From: Acidimicrobiaceae bacterium
GTDB lineage: Bacteria; Actinomycetota; Acidimicrobiia; Acidimicrobiales; UBA8190
Length of the DNA stretch: 7,949 nt
Direction of reading: 5' to 3'
Assembly (NCBI GenBank): GCA_003131945.1
Contig: PKWD01000401.1
Coordinates: 1 to 7,949 of the forward strand
The position numbers and the translations under genes are program-made. Numbering within the stretch: the first letter of the stretch is position 1; each line of letters starts with the position of its first letter. Shown here one piece after another: positions 4,665 through 7,949 of the stretch. The notes below the pieces were generated by a model that saw nothing but the letters and a program-made list of their open reading frames with translations, searched no databases and had not been told where the DNA came from.

Positions 4665-6167
4665 TCACGGCAGGATTCCCACCGGCAGGGGTCTACGGGA
4701 GGCAGGGTCGCGACCTTCGGCGAGGCTGAGGCCGGCGATGAGGGCGTTGCGGAGCTCGCGGGGATCGATGACGTCGTCGTAGGAGAGTCGTGCACCGGCG
4801 GTCACCGATGCCCGAGCCTGGTCAGCGGCCACCCGCGCCCGTTCCTCGGGATCCACGATGGCGCTTCCTTCGGACGAGGCCGGGAGAGCACCAAGCGTGA
4901 TCGAAGGGAAGGCCAGGGTGATGGTTTGGCCGTCAAAGGGGTTCATGGCCATGACCGAGGAGCCGAACCCGAAGGCCTTGCGGATGGTGACGTGAAGTTT
5001 TGGCACCTGCAGTCGGTGCTGCACGGCAAACATCCGTGCCGCGTGACGGAGGATGCCTTGTCTCTCGGCATTCGTACCGGCCAGCACGCCCGGGTTGTCG
5101 GCCAAAAAGATGCACGGCAGCCCGAACGCTCCGGCCACGTCAAGGAAGTGGGCGGCCTTGTCGGCGGCGTTGCTGTCGATCGTTCCGGCCAACACGCTCG
5201 GGTCGTTGGCGACAATGGCAACACTGCGCCCTCCGATATGAGCGAGCACTGTCACGATCGAACGACCGAAATGGGGTTGCACGTCGAGCATCTCGCCGTC
5301 GTCGACCAGCCGTGCGAGCACGGGTCGGATGGGATAGGGGCGGCGGGGGTCGGGGGGGATCAGCTCGAGGATGTCAATTTGGCGTCGTCCACTGTCCGGA
5401 CCATCACGAAACGGTGGTTGTTCCCAGCCGTTGAGGGGAAAGTGGGCGAGGTATCGACGGGCGAGGCCAATCGCCTCGACGTCGTCGGTCACCACGTTGT
5501 GCACCACACCCCCGGTATCGACCGCTACCCGGGGACCGCCGAGCACCTCCTTGGTGACGTCCTCCCCTGTTGCCGACTTCACAAGTGGTGGCCCAGCGGC
5601 GAAGATCGATGCGGTTTCGGTCATCACCACGAAGTCGCACAAGGGGGCGGTGAGCGCGCCGTGACCGGCCGAGGCGCCGAGCACCAGGCAGACCATCGGT
5701 ACCCGTCCCGACAGCTCAACCAAGCCCATGAGGTCACCCGGACGGCGACCCACCGCCGAGTCGGTGACGCGGTGGCCAGCACCTTCAAGCATCATCACCA
5801 GTGGCACCCGCTCCTGAAGGGCGAGCTGACACAAGCGGTAGCGCTTGTCCGACGCGCCGGAGCCGATCGAACCACCGAGCACAGTCACGTCCTCGGCGCC
5901 AGCCAGCGCCGCCCGGCCGTTGACCCGACCGAATCCAGCCACCAGAGCGTCGCCGGGAACAGGAGGCTCTTGGGTAGTGCCGACCAGGTTGCCAATCTCG
6001 AAGAACGTGTCGGGGTCGAAGAAAGTGGCCAGGCGCTCGCGAGCGTTGAGCCGACCCCGCTGTCGCTGACGGTCCAGACGGGCCTCTCCTCCCATCGACC
6101 GAGCTTCGGACTTGCGCCGCGCGATCTCCTCGAGCGCTGGAGCCCACCCGTTCATCTCGTCGTCCAT
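4665..6167 (-). CDS. Acyl-CoA carboxylase carboxyltransferase (beta) subunit, atypical
   Basis: Carboxyltransferase beta subunits move CO2 from carboxybiotin to an acyl-CoA; they normally act with a biotin carboxylase/biotin carrier alpha subunit, absent from this window. At 500 residues it is slightly short for a PccB/AccD-type protein. N-terminal crotonase-like domain: R-G-R-L-N-A-R-E-R-L (37-46), D-P-D-T-F-F-E (51-57), V-P-L-V-M-M-L-E-G-A-G-H-R (121-133), the oxyanion loop G-A-S-A-G-H-G-A-L (164-172) and G-P-P-L-V-K-S-A-T-G-E (192-202). C-terminal domain: R-P-Y-P-I-R (276-281), A-D-N-P-G-V-L-A-G-T-N-A-E-R-Q-G-I (356-372), V-P-K-L-H-V-T-I-R-K-A-F-G-F-G-S-S-V-M (388-406). Where PccB has R-K-A-Y-G-G-A-Y-D-V-M, this protein has Ser404 at the Asp that helps set acyl specificity, so substrate preference is probably unlike PccB. 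Start ATG 6167 follows G-A-G-G-G-G by 3 bases and overlaps a TGA; ATG 6155 is an alternative. Confidence 0.9.
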   Translation of the reverse strand: MDDEMNGWAPALEEIARRKSEARSMGGEARLDRQRQRGRLNARERLATFFDPDTFFEIGNLVGTTQEPPVPGDALVAGFGRVNGRAALAGAEDVTVLGGSIGSGASDKRYRLCQLALQERVPLVMMLEGAGHRVTDSAVGRRPGDLMGLVELSGRVPMVCLVLGASAGHGALTAPLCDFVVMTETASIFAAGPPLVKSATGEDVTKEVLGGPRVAVDTGGVVHNVVTDDVEAIGLARRYLAHFPLNGWEQPPFRDGPDSGRRQIDILELIPPDPRRPYPIRPVLARLVDDGEMLDVQPHFGRSIVTVLAHIGGRSVAIVANDPSVLAGTIDSNAADKAAHFLDVAGAFGLPCIFLADNPGVLAGTNAERQGILRHAARMFAVQHRLQVPKLHVTIRKAFGFGSSVMAMNPFDGQTITLAFPSITLGALPASSEGSAIVDPEERARVAADQARASVTAGARLSYDDVIDPRELRNALIAGLSLAEGRDPASRRPLPVGILP

Positions 6168-6186
6168 CAGCCCCTCTTCGACTCGC

Positions 6187-6336
6187 TCACTTGGACCATG
6201 AGGGTCGCTCGGTGCTTCTCACCTGCCGGCGTCGTCTGTGGCAGATCTCCTCAACAGCGTCAGGCGCCAGTCGCGGCGACAACTCCGTCGAGCCCACGAC
6301 GTCGGTGAACAGGATCGTTGCGCTCTGGATGGCCAT
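6187..6336 (-). pseudogene. Truncated class III adenylate/guanylate cyclase domain, N-terminal stub
   Basis: I translated this from minus ATG 6336-6334: 49 codons then TGA. Residues 7-31 (T-I-L-F-T-D-V-V-G-S-T-E-L-S, then P-R-L-A-P-D-A-V-E-E-I) are the opening strand and helix of a class III nucleotide cyclase catalytic domain, as found in actinobacterial cyclases and cyclase-LuxR proteins. Asp12 is the first metal-binding Asp. A catalytic domain needs about 180 residues; the second metal Asp, the substrate-binding residues and the dimer partner are all missing, so it cannot be active. From about residue 33 the sequence turns arginine-rich and stops. G-G-A-G-G lies 7 bases before the ATG, so the start was once a real translated gene. 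It ends 19 bases before the carboxylase start on the same strand, indicating a deletion that joined the two. It may now act only as a leader. Confidence 0.7.
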
Positions 6337-6360
6337 GGAACATCCTCCGCCCGGAAGACA

Positions 6361-6500
6361 CCAGGGTACGCGAGGACCGGAATGACCTGCCGAAGCGAGC
6401 GGAGATGGCCTCTAGAGGCATTTGGCTCGGACTGATCTCCCCTAGGGGGCTCTCGCTACGCACGGAAATGTGAGCTACCAGGGGGCTGCGTATACCCTGG
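6361..6500. repeat. Cluster of palindromes and CCAGGGTA half-sites
   Basis: Within 140 bases there are: CCAGGGTACGC (6361-6371); perfect 12-base palindrome GCCTCTAGAGGC (6408-6419); perfect 10-base palindrome CCCCTAGGGG (6439-6448); and an inverted pair CCAGGG (6478-6483)/CCCTGG (6495-6500) with an 11-base spacer. The minus-strand reading of 6500-6488, CCAGGGTATACGC, repeats the 6361 motif apart from two inserted bases. Placed upstream of the minus-strand cyclase stub and carboxylase, they look like operator sites. No known regulator consensus is recognised. Confidence 0.35.
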
Positions 6501-6849
6501 ACCTGGTGCTGTAAGTGATGCCAGTGATGATGCCTCGGTCTGACGGCGACCCGGTCGGGATCGCCGGCACGGCGCGATACAGCGCGGTCTCGTCGGTCAG
6601 GGCCAGTTCTGACCTCACCACTCCCGGCAATACCGAGGGGTCTTGCTGGACGTCGCCATTGATGGCACGCCGGTTAAATCGAGCGGCCACCGGCGATTAT
6701 CTCGTAACGGCCGAAACACCGATCTGTGCGCGACCCTTTTTCTCTGCCAGCGCACCCACGCACCGCTTTACCACTGACCCTGTGATCAGAGGCGCGTCAG
6801 GGGTCAGCGAGCCGAGATCTACGCCCGAGCCCTTGATCCGGGTTGCCAT
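6475..6849 (-). pseudogene. Decayed reading frame with one internal stop, unrecognised family
   Basis: On minus, ATG 6849-6847 opens 50 codons ending at TAA (6699-6697), and the same frame then continues open for another 73 codons to TAG (6477-6475). Both halves look coding: third-position G/C is about 66% before and 76% after the stop. Before the stop it reads M-A-T-R-I-K-G-S-G-V-D-L-G-S-L, then A-P-L-I-T-G-S-V-V-K-R-C-V-G-A-L-A-E-K-K-G-R-A-Q-I-G; after it, R-F-N-R-R-A-I-N-G-D-V, then L-P-G-V-V-R-S-E-L-A-L-T-D-E-T-A-L-Y-R-A and P-T-G-S-P-S-D-R-G-I-I. No ribosome site precedes the ATG and I cannot name the family. A single nonsense change in an older gene of about 123 residues is the simplest reading; a chance frame, or two short genes, cannot be excluded. 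It ends among the palindromes upstream of the cyclase stub. Confidence 0.4.
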
Positions 6850-6882
6850 AGAAGTATGAGCGGAGTAAGAATGATAGTATGA
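6843..6882 (+). promoter_or_regulatory. Toxin-antitoxin promoter region with direct repeat
   Basis: TTGCCA (6843-6848) and TAAGAA (6866-6871) are separated by 17 bases and could be -35 and -10 boxes. The 7-mer AGTATGA occurs twice (6853-6859 and 6876-6882), 23 bases apart, about two helical turns, bracketing the -10 box and the antitoxin ATG. Ribbon-helix-helix antitoxins typically repress their own promoter by binding short repeats in such positions. No good ribosome site precedes ATG 6879 (GGAG is 13 bases away), so the message may be nearly leaderless. Confidence 0.35.
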
Positions 6883-7196
6883 CAGCGCGAAAGGAACGAC
6901 TCACGGTCACGGTAGACCCCGACCTGGTGGAGGCCGGGAACCAAGCTGTTGCCGACGGGCTAGCGGACTCGTTGAGTGCGTGGGTGAACGCCGCCCTTGT
7001 GGACCGAGCCCTCCGTGATCGTCGGCTGCAGTCGCTGTCTGAGGCCATTAGGGCCTACGAGGCGACACATGGGGAGATCACAACTGACGAGATGACGGCC
7101 CAGGCTCGCCGCGACCGAGAGTCGGCTGAGGTCGTACGAGGTCCTAGCCGCGCTTCGAAGCCGCCAAGCAAACGAACTCGACGAGGGGCGGCATGA
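6879..7196 (+). CDS. Ribbon-helix-helix antitoxin, VapB-type
   Basis: Antitoxin that binds and neutralises the PIN toxin encoded next and represses the operon. It is 105 residues. Residues 5-50 are the ribbon-helix-helix DNA-binding domain: beta strand K-E-R-L-T-V-T-V-D-P (5-14), helix D-L-V-E-A-G-N-Q-A-V-A-D-G (15-27), then L-S-A-W-V-N-A-A-L-V-D-R-A-L (32-45). The C-terminal half (about 52-80, A-I-R-A-Y-E-A-T-H-G-E-I-T-T-D-E-M) is the usual toxin-binding segment, followed by a basic tail rich in K, R and S. The stop overlaps the toxin ATG (ATGA), the normal coupling in these modules. The tail from about 88 is longer than I would expect and may be disordered. Type is confident from family plus partner; whether it is active is unknown. 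Confidence 0.88.
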   Translation: MTARKERLTVTVDPDLVEAGNQAVADGLADSLSAWVNAALVDRALRDRRLQSLSEAIRAYEATHGEITTDEMTAQARRDRESAEVVRGPSRASKPPSKRTRRGAA

Positions 7197-7570
7197 CCCT
7201 GGTCTTCGACGCAGGTGGCCTGATGTCCCTCGAACGTGATGAGCGCGCCAGCTGGGTCAGGCTCAAGTCGGCCTGCTTACGAGGCGAGGTCCCCTTGACC
7301 AACGCCGCCGTTTTGGGCCAGATGTGGCGGGGAGGACCGCGCCAGGCTCGCCTATCTCAGGCTCTGGATGGGATCGAAGTCCGGCCACTCGACGAGAGCC
7401 TCGGAAGGGCAGCCGGTGAACTCCTGGCCGCCAGCCAGCAAGCGGATCTCATCGATGCCTCAATCGTCCTCATCGCTCACGACGGTGACGAAATCGTCAC
7501 TACCGACCCAGTGGACCTGAAACCCTTGGCCATCGCCAGCGGCCGCCACGTCGAGCTCATCCATCCGTAG
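7193..7570 (+). CDS. PIN-domain toxin, VapC-type ribonuclease
   Basis: A 125-residue PIN-domain protein. VapC toxins are Mg2+-dependent endoribonucleases that cut specific RNAs (tRNA or rRNA in studied mycobacterial cases) when the antitoxin is degraded. Expected acidic centre: Asp6 in V-F-D-A-G-G-L, Glu14 in S-L-E-R-D-E, Asp88 in D-L-I-D-A-S-I-V-L-I-A and Asp105 in T-T-D-P-V-D-L. The M-W-R-G-G-P-R-Q-A-R-L block (44-54) is typical of one actinobacterial PIN subfamily. Length and motif spacing are complete, so the toxin looks intact. GAGGGG ends 4 bases before the ATG, inside the antitoxin gene, and the two genes overlap by 4 bases. Module placed beside decayed genes, as often for mobile toxin-antitoxin loci. 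The RNA target cannot be read from the sequence. Confidence 0.9.
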   Translation: MTLVFDAGGLMSLERDERASWVRLKSACLRGEVPLTNAAVLGQMWRGGPRQARLSQALDGIEVRPLDESLGRAAGELLAASQQADLIDASIVLIAHDGDEIVTTDPVDLKPLAIASGRHVELIHP

Positions 7571-7850
7571 GGGGAGAGACGGGATCGACAAAGACCGACG
7601 ATATCGAGCGGGTCAAGCAATGCATGATCACGCAACAACTCGCGTGTACCCGGCAGCGATCGGTTGAAGTACGTGCGTGCATCCACTGCGGGGCGGCGTT
7701 ATCGGTCGGCGCTTCAGACTATGAATCTGGCGCCGAACCACCGAGGCGGCAGCATTCAGGCGTGACGCGATGCCGATAGGGATCCGAGGTCCGTCTGATT
7801 GGTATCGGCGGCATTTATAGGGCGGAGTGCGGTTGCATCATGAGTTTCTC
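7571..7850. other. Gap between toxin and epimerase genes, with two hairpins
   Basis: No convincing gene in these 280 bases. A minus frame starting at 7686 crosses into the toxin gene (M-D-A-R-T-Y-F-N-R-S-L-P-G-T-R-E-L-L-R-D), but its codon use is mixed and it has no recognised family. The gap holds a bulged stem at 7706-7736 and a looser inverted repeat, ATGCCGATA (7770-7778) against TATCGGCGGCAT (7803-7814), which may serve as terminators for the convergent toxin and epimerase genes. Confidence 0.45.
7706..7736. terminator. Hairpin downstream of the toxin gene
   Basis: TCGGCGC (7706-7712) and CAGA (7715-7718) pair with TCTG (7726-7729) and GCGCCGA (7730-7736): an 11-bp stem with a two-T bulge and loop CTATGAA. 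It is G/C-rich and lies between convergent genes, so a terminator role is reasonable, but no T-run follows on either strand. The loop resembles a tRNA anticodon loop, but no tRNA surrounds it. Confidence 0.35.
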
Positions 7851-7949
7851 TTAGCGGTAATAGTGATCCTGCTCGAGATCTTCGAGGAGGCTGGGCCCGG
7901 TCGGCTCCCACGCGAGCAGCTCGCGGGTCAGCGCGCTCGACGCCGGGCT
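7851..7949 (-). CDS. NAD-dependent epimerase/dehydratase (extended SDR), C-terminal end
   Basis: Only the last 32 residues are inside the window, read on minus to TAA (7853-7851). They read S-S-A-L-T-R-E-L-L-A-W-E-P-T-G-P-S-L-L-E-D-L-E-Q, ending D-H-Y-Y-R. Residues S-x-x-T-R-E-x-L-x-W-x-P-T-x-P-x-L-x-x-D-L-x-x-x-H-Y form the usual tail of actinobacterial NAD(P)-binding sugar epimerase/dehydratase-like extended SDR proteins. The Rossmann core and catalytic Tyr/Lys lie beyond the right edge, so the reaction cannot be stated. It converges on the toxin-antitoxin unit. Confidence 0.72.
   Translation of the reverse strand, partial: SPASSALTRELLAWEPTGPSLLEDLEQDHYYR

Larger units (their letters stand above)
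6337..6878. other. Gap upstream of the cyclase stub and toxin-antitoxin genes
   Basis: These 542 bases between divergent units hold no intact gene. The left part (6361-6500) carries several palindromes and repeated half-sites, probably the regulatory region of the minus-strand cyclase stub/carboxylase unit. The right part (6475-6849) is a decayed minus-strand reading frame. The last 30 bases are the antitoxin promoter region. Confidence 0.5.

Noticed and set aside
4650..6308. 552-codon plus-strand open frame, the longest in the window
   Set aside because: It is antisense to the carboxylase gene and reads as H/G/R-rich sequence with no family; the minus frame has full carboxyltransferase motifs. 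It results from few stops opposite G/C-rich codons.
6515..6859. 114-codon plus-strand frame
   Set aside because: Threonine/serine/arginine-rich with no motif, and antisense to the better coding-like minus frame at 6475-6849.
7477..7686. 69-codon minus-strand frame across the toxin end
   Set aside because: Its left half is antisense to the PIN gene, codon use is mixed, and there is no ribosome site or family match.
7701..7760. Possible tRNA gene around the CTATGAA loop
   Set aside because: No acceptor stem, no D arm and no GTTCGAATC-type T loop on either strand at the required distance.
1..7949. CRISPR array, phage genes, intact insertion sequence or rRNA
   Set aside because: No regularly spaced repeats, no complete transposase or phage structural gene, and no rRNA-like sequence were seen.

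Overview
This window looks like chromosomal DNA of a high-GC actinobacterium. The evidence is strong G/C preference at third codon positions, GTG starts, long antisense open frames caused by stop-codon depletion, and protein families (FadE-type acyl-CoA dehydrogenase, Ltp2-like thiolase plus DUF35, acyl-CoA carboxylase beta) typical of Mycobacterium, Rhodococcus or Acidimicrobiia relatives. No marker gene fixes the genus.

Layout. 1-352 (minus): first 117 residues of an acyl-CoA dehydrogenase that runs off the left edge. 353-686: regulatory gap with a 20-bp imperfect palindrome. 687-1394 (plus): TetR-family regulator. 1437-2606 and 2603-3016 (plus): thiolase-like/aldolase protein and its DUF35 zinc-ribbon/OB-fold partner, overlapping by 4 bases. 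3017-3725: about 0.7 kb of gene debris (a C-terminal remnant on minus, a transposase-like tail on plus) and a strong hairpin terminator. 3726-4589 (minus): short-chain dehydrogenase of the 2,4-dienoyl-CoA reductase (DECR2-like) type. 4665-6167 (minus): atypical acyl-CoA carboxylase carboxyltransferase. 6187-6336 (minus): 49-codon N-terminal stub of a class III adenylate cyclase domain. 6475-6849 (minus): a decayed reading frame with one internal stop. 6879-7196 and 7193-7570 (plus): ribbon-helix-helix antitoxin and PIN-domain toxin (VapBC type). 7851-7949 (minus): last 32 residues of an extended-SDR NAD-dependent epimerase/dehydratase running off the right edge.

How the genes fit together. 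The left 6 kb is an acyl-CoA catabolism cluster: dehydrogenation (acyl-CoA dehydrogenase), removal of inconvenient double bonds (DECR2-like SDR), carbon-carbon cleavage (thiolase-like/DUF35 pair, the arrangement used by Ltp2-ChsH2 in sterol side-chain degradation and BbsAB in toluene degradation) and acyl-CoA carboxylation, under a likely local TetR regulator. The substrate cannot be read from the sequence; a sterol/isoprenoid side chain or branched acyl chain is an inference. The right end is an accessory zone with a truncated cyclase, a decayed frame and a toxin-antitoxin module, so it has probably been rearranged. I see no CRISPR array, complete RNA gene, intact insertion sequence or clearly new system; the least ordinary items are the atypical carboxyltransferase, the Cys-less thiolase and the cyclase stub sitting directly in front of the carboxylase gene.
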